This document shows positions 43,327 to 54,532 of a stretch of 64,000 nt of DNA, piece by piece. This DNA comes from Panicum virgatum (lineage: Eukaryota > Streptophyta > Magnoliopsida > Poales > Poaceae): NCBI RefSeq assembly GCF_016808335.1, contig NC_053147.1:66772960-66836959 (forward strand), in the 5' to 3' direction. The notes under the pieces were generated by a model. It was not told where the DNA came from. It ran no database searches and saw only the letters and a list, made by a program, of their open reading frames with translations. The translations under genes and the position numbers were made by a program. How positions within the stretch are numbered: the stretch's first letter is position 1; the number at the start of each line of letters is the position of its first letter.

Positions 43327-44368
43327 TTGAAATATGCAATGCATACTTGGAACATTCTAGAAGATTGTGGAAATCATAAGAAACTAATCTTGTAATACAT
43401 GAGGATGAGATCACGCCAAGGTAAGAAGGTTCTAGAAGAGTGGAGAGCAAGTATGAGTAATAGTTATCATGCTTTATGGTGAAGTATAGAATTCTCTAGA
43501 GGAAAGATATTTGTATGATAGGATAAAGATGTAAAAAATCCTAGAAATGTAGAAGAGTGTAGAAGGTGGACACATGGCAACACCATATGAATCATGGAGT
43601 CCTATGAATAGGGGTGTCTCCTCCCCCTTGCTATACCATGGCATAAGAGATCTCAAGTAGGAGATGGTAAGATTGCTATGTAGTATAGTGGTGTCATGGT
43701 AGGATAGCCACATAAAGCGTGTAAGTGTCATCTTAGAGCATCTTCAAGAGCTCTTGTATCTTGGATGAGTTAGCTTAAAAAAGAAAAGGTTGACAAAAAA
43801 CTTCTATCCAACAGAAATTCTATCTACCTCGTCTTCTATCCTCGTTTTTTATCCAGAGGATGCCGCTGGGTATCTTTACTTAGCACTGAGCGCTAGCCAT
43901 CTCTTTTTGGATTTTGAAGAAGCTGTTGGATTTCATTCCTTTTTCGCTAGCTATTTTGTTTTACATAATAGCTATATCAGGATTTTAGCTATCCATAGAT
44001 ACAAGAGCTCATGGAGATGCTCTTATATTGTTCAAGTTGAGTTGTGAATAAATATTTGAGTTTCCTTGTAAGTGTTAGTGTCCCAGTCTCTAAGTACTTA
44101 GTGTATAAGTTGTGATCTATCGTAGGCTGGTTTTGCCACTCGGGATCACAAAAGGTCTGGGCTTCATCAAGGCTCTGCCTCTCGAAAACTAGCTTCATCT
44201 GTTGGTAGACTCTGCCACCCGAAAGCGAGAAGGCGGCTATGCCGTCGAAAGGACCCTATACACTAAGTAGTTAGAAATTAGAAAAACTAATCGACTATAG
44301 AGTGAGTTGGTGTGTCTTATCAGTAGGTCTCTCCATAGTGGGTATTTGGACCACCTCGGTTCCTAACA
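43327..44368. mobile_element. Solo LTR, TSD AGCAG, with nested MITE
   Basis: The unit begins TGTTGAAATATGC and ends GGTTCCTAACA (5'-TGTTG ... AACA-3' ends). It is flanked on both sides by AGCAG (43322-43326 and 44369-44373). No internal region is present. TGTTG/AACA ends suggest Ty1/copia, but the superfamily cannot be shown without coding sequence. Confidence 0.85.
43736..44022. mobile_element. Tourist-type MITE nested in the solo LTR, TSD TTA
   Basis: The left end is GAGCATCTTCAAGAGCTCTTG and the right end, in reverse complement, is GAGCATCTCCATGAGCTCTTG. TTA flanks both. It belongs to the same terminal-sequence group as the element at 39721-41785, so it may be mobilised by the same source. 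Confidence 0.85.
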
Positions 44369-44373
44369 AGCAG

Positions 44374-45680
44374 CAAAGCCAAAAGATGCAAAAAAAAAAT
44401 CAATAGATGATTATGTACCTCTCAAAGTCCTTTGGTCCTTGCTATCTGCCAGGACCTTCTGACTTGTGCGGGGAGCAGACTTATTTACAAGACGGTTCCT
44501 CAATGTAAATCGCAACCGAGAAGCACCATACCTGGCAAGGCTCATAGATAACTGCATACACAATCATAATTGTCACGCATAAGCACAGTATAAGGATAGA
44601 AGAGGTATGTCTGGACAAAACATCAGTATCATTAAACAGTCCAAATTAACAGGAAACACAACTATATGCTTCTTTGTTAATCGATACACATAAACACGAT
44701 ATAACCATGATTGTAGCTACAACCCTATGGGATGGCCATATTTATTCAAGTACACACGCACTACAGTCCGCAGAAAGGCTAAAGAATCTCAAAGAGGCAG
44801 CATATGAGTGAGTAGAATCTGACTCTGAAGATGCACATACTAAGCTACAATAGTAACAGTAAACGACACCACAGAAAGTATCACATGAACAAAATCTAGT
44901 ATGATATCACCTCATTGAGGAGAGGAACCATATAAACAAAACTTGAGACTACTAATCAGCTACCAGTAGCAAGCTAACCCGAACAAGCTAAGAGCACACA
45001 AATTCATCTTCTTCGCGTTCAGCAAACCAGACTTTCTTGTTCAGCGTCCTAAACCCTAACCCAAAACCAACCCCAGTCTAGAATCGCCACCACCCCTCTG
45101 TTGACCAACTTCCCCACGGCCTCCGGTTTCACCGGCCGCAAAGCCGCTATGGGAAGCATTAAACCCCACAGCCCCACACCAGGCTCCTTCGCCCCAACCA
45201 TGCCCATCGCCCGCTGCCAGATCCCGTTAGCCATCCGTCCGGCGCTCCTCCCCCTCATATAGCCGATGTCCGGCGGAACCAATCCCCGGCGATCGGTGGA
45301 AGAAGCCTAAAATCGGATCAGAGGAACCAAACCCTAACGACGGATGCACCGACCCAATCGAACAGAGAGGATTCCTTACCTTGAATCGAGAGGGAGGTCT
45401 GGATGGATCTGCGTTCCATGTTATTCGAGCCCTGGGTGGTGTCCCATGGGCAGGTGTCGGAGGCGGCAGAAGTTGGCGGGTGAGCCGCGGGTGGTGCGGG
45501 TGCGAGTTGGGACTGGGAGTGGCTTCAAACTAGAAGAGGTATGGCGGTGATTTGTCACCAACGTGTGGGCCCTGACACAGTTGGGCCCACAAGTCGGTGA
45601 CACATTCACTTTGGCTCAGACTCCTACTGCTGACTGCAGAGGATCCCAGCCCGGGGAGGCGATGTCCTAAATACCCGGGG
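44374..45680. other. Spacer with a possible minus-strand exon and 5' leader
   Basis: Apart from the possible exon at 44419-44551, a donor-like CAAG/GTAAGG on the minus strand at 45380-45375 hints at a 5' UTR exon above it. The GC-rich open frame at 45049-45282 (-) has no known domain. The evidence for a gene is weak. Confidence 0.3.
44419..44551 (-). CDS. Possible first coding exon of an unknown, possibly mitochondrial protein
   Basis: An acceptor (TGTGTATGCAG) precedes the segment. An ATG at 44545 opens MSLARYGASRLRFTLRNRLVNKSAP and the frame runs for 42 codons to AGAG/GTACAT, a usable donor. The Arg/Ser/Leu-rich, acid-free start resembles a mitochondrial presequence. A following exon was not found. 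The next sequence on this strand is the solo LTR, so the gene may be broken or the next exon may lie beyond it. Confidence 0.3.
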
Positions 45681-45686
45681 GCATTG

Positions 45687-47160
45687 TGTGACACCCTAGG
45701 TGTCTGCACAATAAAAACTGCATTTGTTTGCTATGCTTCATGTGTGAATTGTTTGAGCAAGGGCTTAATTTAAATTTATAAGGGCCTTTTGTGTAATTTT
45801 GAATTAATGTAGGGTCATTCTTAGAGTTTTATTTGAATTGATTGTGTATATGTTGCTTTTGTGGACGGTGTTTTTGCAAAATTCAGTGCAATCATTGCTT
45901 GGCAGAAAAACTTTCATTTCAGCCTAAGTTTAAAGTGAAATTACCTTGAAAAAGACAAAAAATCCTTGAATTCAAAATCCCTTCTATGTTTTCAAATTTA
46001 GCTCTTGAATTTTTGATCAAATAAATTTTTGCTCAACATCAAAGTTGTAGATCTTGAAAAACTGAACAACTTTCATGTTGGGCACTTTTTAATTTGAGCC
46101 CTAGATTAATAGTTATCAATGTTTTACAGATAGGTTCCTGAAATTTTGGAAATTTCATTTAGGTCCCTGTCTTCTTCCCCAGCCTGCCTCTCTGCTCTGC
46201 TTCTCACCGCCGACCGACCGCGCCGCCCGCCGCCTTGGGCCGCCCCCGAGCCACCTCCTGCTAGCGCTGGCAGTCCACGCGTTGCGCTGGACCTCCTCCA
46301 CCGCTCTTTGGCTTCGCGCTGGCCCTCTCCCTCCCGCGCCACGCACCCAGCGACCCGCCCGCGGCCGCCACCTCGCCGCCGCCGTGGAGGGCCCGCTGCA
46401 GCACCTTGGGCTCCCATCTTGCGCGCGCCTTAGCACCCCTGGAGACCTAGCAACGCATTCCACTCACCCTCTCGCTCGCTCTCTACCCCAAACCCGCAGA
46501 ACACCGCCGCCGCCCCGCGTGAACTCCGACGAGCTCACCCCCGCCGTCGACCCGCCCCTCCGCAGCTCCTCCGCCCTCGCTGACCACTCCATTAGCTGTG
46601 CCTCGTCCTATCGCAGCTCCCCAGCCCCTTCTTCTCGCCCAACCCCCACGGGAACTATCCCGCCGCCGTAGCCGAGCTCCAATCGCCGCCGCTCGCCGTC
46701 GACACCCCATTTCCAGCCCTCCTCTCGAGCTCTAAAGCCACCCAGAGGTGCGCCTTGGCCTTCTTAACCTCCTACGCCCCTCCACCCTCGCCGCCGGCGC
46801 TCACCGTCGCCGGATTTGGCCGGCCATCCTCCCTCTGTTCTTTTCCCCACGGCCTGGGACCCCGTGTTAGAATTTGGAAAAGCCCAGGGGGCTGTCTGCG
46901 AAGCTCTAGACTCAGAGGAATAGTGCTCTAAGGACTTCTTTGTTATTTCTAGCTGTAATCTTTGAAATTTAGTAGAAATTCGTAGGAAATTCGTAAAATA
47001 GCAAATCTTGATGTTCTGAAATCCTTGTGTAAAGCTCTTTGCAGTAGAACCATAATAAGATGTCTGCATTGTTCATCAATTCATCAGATGTCTGCATTGT
47101 TCATCAGAATTGTTTCAAACCCAACACATCTATATTTTCTATTTTCTAGATTAATCAGGG
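45687..47160. mobile_element. Probable degraded LTR sequence
   Basis: A purine-rich CCCGGGGGCATTG is followed by TGTGACACCCTAGGTGTC, which looks like a polypurine tract and LTR start. The sequence then shows the AT-rich first part (ATCAAAGTTGTAGATCTTG) and GC-rich second part common in large grass LTRs. No matching right end or target duplication was found. The frames at 46124-46700 are low-complexity. Confidence 0.35.
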
Positions 47161-47519
47161 GGCCTATCGGCTATGGAGGAGCCGACTTGCTTTTATCGGC
47201 TTTTATCGGCTGTGGAGGAGCCTTTTCCAATTGGGCTGTCGATGCCCACGGGCCGACGTCCCAATCAGCCCGATTAGGGCCTGTTGGCCCTCCAGTAGTC
47301 GACGGGACCTTTCGGCGCTGACAGGCGGTCAGCATCCGCAAGGCCAGTCGGTGTATGCCAAGTCACCTATCGGCTCTTGACAGGTCTCTAGGCTCTTATT
47401 TTTGCAATTTTTAAATTCGACATTTATTTTTGCGATTAACTATTAAAATAATATTATTTAAAAAATTCCAAACCGAAAAGCACGAAACCCTCGCCTCGAC
47501 CTAGATCTCTCCATCGACC

Positions 47520-50500
47520 ATGTTGAAGGCATCGACGACGGCCGCCGTGGAATCTGCCGGTGCTTCATCCACGGAGCCACCGCGCCGAAGCGAGCGGGTG
47601 ATGCAAGGCATCAAGCGGTCCCGCTGTGCCTCTCCACCCTTGCCCTGCGCGCCTTCTAAGGGGTCATCGTCGTTTCCCTTCCCTCCTCTGCTCACTTAGA
47701 TTTTCTAGTCTTGCAACATCGGTTCAGCTTGGGACGATTGCTCCCATCGAAGCTGCTAGGGTTTACTTTTTTCATACTCTGCTATTTGTTCCCGATCTTC
47801 GCTATTCACCCCAAATTGAGAGCGGAATCGTGGAACTGTAAGTGCACGTGGGCTGTGGGTATTCTATTCAAGTTAATTTGAACCAATCTCCTATACCAAA
47901 ACTGGCCGCAGGTGCTTAAATAACCTTGGGTGTTTTGCCAAGGGCAAAAGAAGAATGTTTATTACCTGGACTGGAAGGGTATGTTGATAATGCCTTATAC
48001 TCAAGTCATCCGACTAAGTTCATTATTATTCCTCTTAAGATGGGTGTTTACTTTTTGAAGAAGAAAAGTTACACCTGCAAACCCAACTAGGGTGATGCCT
48101 GACAATCTTGCTGCCTCAGGGTATCTATTATGAAATAAACTGCGTGCCTAAGAAATGAATGCAACTGTATGCAGGAAACATGATGATGAAGAAATAATTG
48201 TGGGAAGTAGTGTGGATGACGCCGAAGCAGAGTTTGGTAGGAATGGCCGATTATATTGGCCACCAGAAGAAATGCTTTCATACTTCAAGCAGTTGTACAA
48301 GAAGACAGCCAATATGTGCGTGGCTTGGTACAACACAAATAACCCAGTAAGCTTTTGTTAGCAAACACTAGGGTTGAAAACAAAAACGAAAATTTTCAAT
48401 TACCGGGAACCATTTTCGAGATTTTACCAAGATTCTGGTGTAAATAAAAATGAAAACAGCTACCGAAAATACAGAAACGAAAATGGTATTTTTATCCGAA
48501 ACTGAAAGCGAAATTGATTTCAGCCTCTACTGACCGTTTTCGAAAATTACCATATTTATGCGGTAATTTACCGCCGGTATTACCGTATTTTAGGGATCTT
48601 ACCGTATTTGAATCCCAGCCCAACACATATTTTCTCGGCCGAATAGCTCGCGGGCTTCCCTGCTGGCCCAGTCTTTCAGGTTAACCCTAGCCTCAAAATC
48701 CCCACTCCCCACTCCCTGACCCAGTGAGGCAGTGACCCAGTGAGACAGTGACCCCCGTGAGGTTAGTTCTTCTCATTTCATTATTGGCTATTGGTTTTGT
48801 ACTTTGGTATGATAATATGAGTACTAATATATTTTTATATTTGTAGGATGAATTTTCAGAACTGGTCAATGATGATTATGTGGCAGGTGATGATGATGAC
48901 ATGCCTGAGATTCAGCTGTAGGCATAGACAGCCTGCGGCCCTGCACTAGTACTATTCTTAATGGCATGCTAGTATATGTTTAAGTCTCCATTTGAATTTG
49001 GTTAATGATCATGCATGACTATGTCACGTATGCTGTGTGCAACTTTGTGCCATACTATCGTGCATGCTACTATGTGTCAGTTATCACGGATTGGTTCGAT
49101 ATTTGGATTAATATCTTAATCGAATCTTCACTACTTGCATATGAGATGTGTCAAGTCATATTGTTAATGTTATGCTCTATTGTTTGATATGTTTATCGTT
49201 TTTAAATATCGTTTTGATGGGTTTCGACCGTTATCGATGTGTTCTCGATCGTATATTTCCGTTTTCGAAATTACCGGAGTACCGGCGCCGTTTTCGTTTC
49301 CGAAAATACCGTACCGCTTTCGTTTCCGATAAAAAAAATGTTAAATTAAAAGTGGAGTGGTGGAGTCTTTCGCCGACCGTTTTCATCCCTAGCAAACACC
49401 CCCTCCCTGCTAAACAGAGAACATTATCATATTGATCCATTTTTTTAAATGATATATTGATCCATGTATTTATCCTCTGTGTCAACAGGACGATTCCTAT
49501 GAATTTACAAGCATGCCCATGAAGGATGTTTGTAATTTCATGGATGGAGGAGTTTCTTATATGCACATGAATTTCAAGGCAACGAATGTGAAAACAGGGT
49601 CAGAGGAGCTCTTCTTCGCTGAATTGGCTTTAATCAACAACGTTTTTTATGCCAATAATGGATATTCTACCACTGCCTGCAGCATTGTTGATGACAACTG
49701 TGTCGGTATGCTCATCTCCTTTAGCCTTTTTCTGTCAACACATTGCTCTTCTTTCATGATTGACTGAGCAGGAACTCTACAAGGTGCACTGTTTCTTTTA
49801 ATAGTTTTCTTTGTGCATTCATATCTGACAAAGTGAACCTGTTTCTCCATGTCTTTTATTGTTGATTTATGCAAGATGTTATGGTGGTTTCACATTGACT
49901 CATCACATGGTGAAGTTGTGTTCAAGTAATCGTGCTTTGGGTTTAAAGGAAAATTTCAGGTGTTGTGAAAAGTGTTTACATCTCTCATATGAATATGTTA
50001 TTAGGTGGTTTATCATTTCCTTAGAAAATGTGCTTGGTAATGGTCAAATGCGTGTTTTGGGTGCAATTACGTTAGATAGAACATTGGAAAACGGAAGAAA
50101 TAGTAAACACTGTTAACATCGAGAAAAGCATATTGAGTCCATCTGTCCATTCTTGCACATAGTGTCACTGATGTACCCAGTAATGGTAGGCGAAACTGTC
50201 CGTAGGCACTTTACTATTTTCTTTCTCTCGAAACCACAATATTATTGGTAAGAAATTTTTGTGGAGTGCTCAGTATAAATGGTTCTTGCTTTCTCTTAGT
50301 TGGATCTTGAAAACTTCTGTGTGAACTAAAAAGTAGTTTAAGCATGAGGTTTTTGAGATGCTTATAAAAGTTTGTACCGTAGGTGGTAAAAAGGATCTGC
50401 GCCTTAAAGATGGTTGGCCAGCGGAGCGTTATGATGAAAATAATTGCTATGCATGTGCTGAGAAGATAAAGCACCCCACAGGAAAGACCTACGAAGGAGG

Positions 50501-50543
50501 CCATTATGCTGAGGACTATTTCGTAGGTTCTGATTCCGAATGA
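47520..50543 (+). CDS. DUF3615-like protein gene
   Basis: The function of the family is unknown; such genes are numerous in grasses. Three exons with GT-AG borders and matching phases are supported: 48175-48345, 49489-49705 and 50383-50543 (stop at 50541). They encode SYFKQLYKKTANMCVAWYNTNNP/DDSYEFTSM...GGVSYMHMNFKAT...EELFFAELAL...STTACSIVDDNCVG/GKKDLRLKDGWPAERYDENNCYACAEKIKHPTGKTYEGGHY. This is the DUF3615 pattern of a globular aromatic-rich domain with a terminal CxxC-like YACxxKIxHP segment. A likely first exon starts at 47520 (MLKASTTAAVESAG...PRRSERVMQGIKRSR), but its junction to 48175 could not be fixed, so the 5' model is open. The intron 48346-49488 contains a complete hAT element. 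Confidence 0.5.
48369..49391 (+). mobile_element. hAT element inside the DUF3615-like gene intron, TSD GCAAACAC
   Basis: It begins TAGGGTTGAAAAC and its right end, in reverse complement, is TAGGGATGAAAACGG. GCAAACAC is present on both sides (48361-48368 and 49392-49399). TAGGGATGAAAACGG ends and 8-bp duplications mark a plant hAT family. The 1,023-bp copy keeps only a short frame at about 48848-48921 (DEFSELVNDDY...MPEIQL, then a stop) behind an acceptor. This is probably the last exon of its former transposase. It is non-autonomous. Confidence 0.9.
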
Positions 50544-50755
50544 ATCATGGATGCTTATATTCTCATGTAACCTATTACATCAGTTTGATGGTTTGGAAGC
50601 TGTGTGAACTGGCAAAGCATTCGAAAACTATGTTCTGAAAACTATGTAAGCCCCCTCGTATGTGCTACTTCGGATATTAATATTGCCCGTGTGCAGTGTT
50701 AATGACATTTATGGTCTTATTGTTATTGAGAAATTGGACATCTGATCGTGTAGCG

Positions 50756-51103
50756 TCACTTGACAACCAGATTTATACCGACTTGTTGCTGCACAAAATG
50801 TGTTGGTTGGATAAAGTTATGTTCCGCAGCGCCCTCCTGACCTCCGCTTCCTCCTCGTCGTTCCCACGCCTCTAAGAGGTATGGACTCCTCGGCACCGGG
50901 GCGGCTGGCGCGGCGGCTTCCTCCGGCGGGGCGGAGGAGGACAGCGCCGCCGGAGCAGACGCGGTGACCCGATTCTCCTCCTCGGACCGCTTCCGGCGCA
51001 GGCCGGGCATGATGGACACGAGCTCGGCGTCCACCTCGGCGTCGGAGAAGGTGAAGCCAAGGTCCCGCAGGCCCTTGACCTCCTTGAACTCCAGCTCCGA
51101 CAT
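50756..51103 (-). CDS. DUF1685 family protein, short or truncated
   Basis: The frame encodes 115 residues. Residues 1-40 are the DUF1685 core, MSELEFKEVKGLRDLGFTFSDAE...LVSIMPGLRRKR. After an Ala/Pro linker comes the second family motif, SPYLLEAWERR (about 75-85). Family members normally continue to a C-terminal block of the type LKWWAHTVAS. Here the frame runs into AT-rich sequence (NFIQPTHFVQQQVG) and stops, so the C-terminal block is missing. Either the real gene is spliced (a donor-like GGAG/GTCAGG lies after the second motif) or the copy is truncated. Function is unknown. Confidence 0.6.
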   Translation of the reverse strand: MSELEFKEVKGLRDLGFTFSDAEVDAELVSIMPGLRRKRSEEENRVTASAPAALSSSAPPEEAAAPAAPVPRSPYLLEAWERRGGSGGQEGAAEHNFIQPTHFVQQQVGINLVVK

Positions 51104-52104
51104 GGAGCAGCCGAATCGAGGCGGATAGAGAGAGAGGGGCTAGCCGGGACGGAGGAGCCGCCGTGCCCCGCCCCTGATTTGCCAAGGAGGAAGGAGCGGC
51201 AGGAGCTTGGGGAGGGGGCGCCGCCGGCGGGCTCGGGTGGGATGGGCGGCAGAGGAAGAGAGCGGCCGGCCATGAAAGGAAGGGAGGAGGGATCCCGTGG
51301 CTCTGGCCGCCCCCAAACTCGGGCGCTCGCTACGTTAGCCGACACTGCCACCCCAACCCCAGCCGCGCCTGCCGCGCGCACGCCGTAGGGGAGGGAGGGC
51401 CGCACCACACGCGCGCGCCCCTCCGCGAATGCCCCGCCACGGGATCTGGGCGGTGCGCTCGTGCAGGGGCCCCAGCGCGGAGAGGGAGGAAGGTGTGGCG
51501 CCTGGATCCGGCGAGCTCCAGGCTGCGGCGGAAGAGAATGGCATGTGTTGGAAGGGAGACGCAGCGAGGACGAGCAGGGCCGGAGTCAATGGCAGCAAGT
51601 AGAGTGAGAGACAGAGGAAGAAGGTAAGGAAGCAAGGAAACTTCTTGGAAGGTGCTTGGGACTCAGGTAAGGGTGTGAAAGGAAGAAATGCGATGCCGAC
51701 GGAAAGGCAAGTGTGAACCGTAGAAGGAGATGAGTAACCGGCAGCATGGAGGCGGCAGCGCGGAGAACGCACACTGGCGGCGCCAATGTGGACGACGAAA
51801 AGCAGTATGAACCACGCTACGGACGATAGAAACACACAGAAATGCGGGATGTGTTCTGAGCCGTCTGATGCTTGCTCGAACGGTGGCCAACAATCGGGCC
51901 GGCATGGCCATGCTGGCCGCGTGGCTGCCTCATGCACTTTCATATACAGAAATGTCTGACAACTTTGGCCACGTGATTCTAATGGCTAATGTAGTAGTGT
52001 TTGTTACTTTTTTTTGAAAGCGCCAAGGAGTACTGGGGAGTCATGTAAGATATTTGGGCTATAACCAACGCTGATCGACGAGATTGAGTCATGTAAGAAC
52101 TGTT
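51104..52104. other. Upstream region of the DUF1685 gene
   Basis: The first 350 bp are GC-rich and likely 5' UTR and promoter. Further out no gene is seen. Long open frames on the minus strand here lack domains. Confidence 0.35.
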
Positions 52105-52461
52105 CATGTAAGATCCTTGTCCCTCCTTGGCGGCAACGAACAAGACAGACGTGAGAAGAAGGGAAGGGTTGGAACTGGGAAAGGTGGTGGTCTGGTGCGA
52201 AGAGGTGGAGACGGGCTGACGGGCAGACGGCGACCACGCACGAGGAGGAAGGAGGGAGAGGGTGGCGTATGGGCTAGGACTAGGGGAGGCTGCCGCCGTA
52301 GGCCATAGTGGCGGCGTGCGTGTGGTGACGGCGTTTTCTCGGAGGGGGCGCCGCCGTGGTTTTTGTCTGCGACGGCCTCGTTGGGTTGGGTTGGTTGGCC
52401 GCTTGGGTTGTGCGGCTGGTCTCGGGGGTGGACGGTGATTGCTATTGAATGATCATTGCTT

Positions 52462-54152
52462 ATAGTAACACCGTAACACTGGTCTCCTCCTCCGCCCCCC
52501 TGCGTCGCTCCCGTGGGTGACTCGGGGGGCACCCCGCGCCGCCGCTCACCACCCCTCTGAGGGCCGCCTCCGGTGGCCGCCGCCGCCGGCAACCGTCCGG
52601 GCGGCGGCGGCGGCGGTTGGTGGCCAAGCCGAAGTCGGCTCCGCCCACGCCCCCACGCCTCTCCCCTTCCTCTCCCACTTCCCTCCTCCCACTCTACAAA
52701 TCGCCGCGCCGCCTCGCCGCCGCCGATCGCGGGGCCGGATCCGGCCTCCTCCTCGCCGGATCCGGGCCCCACTTGGCCGAATCTCCATCGCCGCCGCCGG
52801 TTCGGGTGGGGGGGGGGGCGTCGCTGCCCTCCCGCTCTGCAGCCGCACCGCTGCCGGTCACCGGGGCCGGATCCGGCCTCCTCCTCGCCGGATCCACCCC
52901 TCCTTGGCCGGATCTTCGTCGTTGTCTCCGGATCGGGTGGGGGCCGCGCGGATGCCCCTGGGCCCTCACCGTGCCGCAGCCGCCGGTACGGGTGGGGGGG
53001 GGGGGGCGCGTGGCATGCCGCAGCTCCTGGGCCCTCGCCGTGCTGCCACCGCTGTGGCTCTTGGTCGCGCCGCCCCTGGGCCGCGCCGCCGCCGCCGTCG
53101 CTTCGGGGGGCCCGGGGCGCCTGGCCTTGGGCCCTTGGCCGCGCCGCCGCAACCGCTTGGCCGTGGGCCTTCACCGCGCTGCCGCCACTTCGGGTGACCA
53201 GGGGCCCTTGGCCTTGGCGCTGCCGCCGGTGGCCAGGTGCTCCTGGCTGCGTCACCACCACATTTGGGGAGGCGAAAGCCTTGGTCTGCTCGCGGGCCGG
53301 TGATGGCGACGCCCGTGGGCGTCGTTTACCTTGTTGAAGCCGTCACCTTTTCCCCTATGCGTTGTCGCCGCCGCTTCGGCCCCCGCTGGCCGTCCTGGGT
53401 GCGTTGGGCTCCCCTGCGTGACGGCGTCTTCTGCCATCGGCACTTGGTTGGGATTGGGGTGAAGGCGAAAGCCTTGGCTCGTTTGCGGGCTGGTGACGGC
53501 GACACCCGAGGGCGTCGCTTGCCTTGTTGAAGGCGTCACTCTGTCCCCCTATGCCCTCTCGAGCTTTCCAGGTGAAAATCCAGATCATGTTGGTCGGACG
53601 ACGACGGCGCCTTTTGCGTCGCTCCCTCCCTGGAGGCGTTGTCTTGGATGCTCTCGCCGGTGGTGGTCGTTGGCTCTTCTCGGGGTGGATCCACTTCTGC
53701 GCCTGCCTTCGCTTAGTTTACTCTGCATCATCCAGGTCGCGTTGGTCGTCTGTTAGCGGATGCTTTGCCGCCCTGTCGTTGGCTTGAGTTCTCCTCGGAC
53801 GGATGCTTTGCCGTCGTTGTTGGTCGGTCGGGTGGATGCTTTGCCACCTTGACTGTGTTGCTGATCTTCACGCCTTTGACAGTGTAGTTTCTTTTATCAG
53901 GTCTAGTTGTTCGTTGGCGTTAGGTTGGCCTTGGTTTGGGTTGTAGGGTTGGAGGTGTTCTCCCCCGTCTTGCTTCTGCTGCTGGTTGTTTGTTGTGGTC
54001 TTTAGGTGTTTGTTTGTGTTTTTTCAGTTTTTTCTCTTTTTTAGTCCTTTGTGATCTTGTGTTGGTCAAGCTCTGCTTGGCCGCATTAAGAATTGTTTGT
54101 AAACTGCTTTCTTCTTAATGAAATACATGCTCAGGCACGATCGCAAAAAAAA
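52462..54152 (+). mobile_element. PolyA-tailed retro-insertion with 14-bp TSD, LINE-like tail
   Basis: AATGATCATTGCTT occurs on both sides (52448-52461 and 54153-54166). The right end is an A-run after TTCTTCTTAATGAAATACATGC, the usual tail of grass LINEs. The 1.69-kb body is very GC-rich on the left, with direct repeats (CCGGATCCGGCCTCCTCCTC at about 52737 and 52867; GGCGAAAGCCTTGG at about 53271 and 53464). It has no RT domain. It is probably a LINE that kept its 5' region and 3' tail but lost the coding middle. It splits duplicated block C. Confidence 0.8.
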
Positions 54153-54379
54153 AATGATCATTGCTTTTATTGTCAAATATCTGAATTTTATTTTGATGGT
54201 ACTGCTAGAGGTCGTGCTTGATATGTACTTTCATGTGGTACCTTTGACTTCCATTTTATTCGGTGGGTTTTACTCTACCATTTGGGCAGGGTTAGCATCT
54301 TCCTTTTTATCTTGAGAGTCGAGAGTACTGTTTTCCAAAGTATAGGTTGGTGCTATGATGTTGAATACTTTTTGATATT

Positions 54380-54532
54380 CGCTGTGTTCGCTTGGCTGTG
54401 GCTGGTGGTTGGTGCTGATTTGTTATAAAAGAACAGTACTGCTGACTGGCTGGTAGCTGGTGCCTGGTACTGATTTAATTTGAGAGAACAGTACTACTGG
54501 TTGGTTGGCTGACAAGCCAAGCGAACACAGCG
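54380..54532. mobile_element. 153-bp palindromic TIR element
   Basis: Its left end is CGCTGTGTTCGCTTGGCT and its right end, in reverse complement, is identical over 18 bp. ATT lies on both flanks. Inside are repeats of GCTGGTGGTTGGTGCTGATTT and AGAACAGTACT. Degraded relatives are at about 2575-2722 and 36480-36570. Confidence 0.75.

Noticed and set aside
45344..46700. Protein-coding genes in GC-rich frames
   Set aside because: No domain, frames open on both strands, and the sequence looks like a large degraded LTR.
52104..53337. 385-codon minus-strand and 226-254-codon plus-strand frames
   Set aside because: They cross the target duplication of the retro-insertion and consist of Gly/Pro/Arg/Ala repeats.
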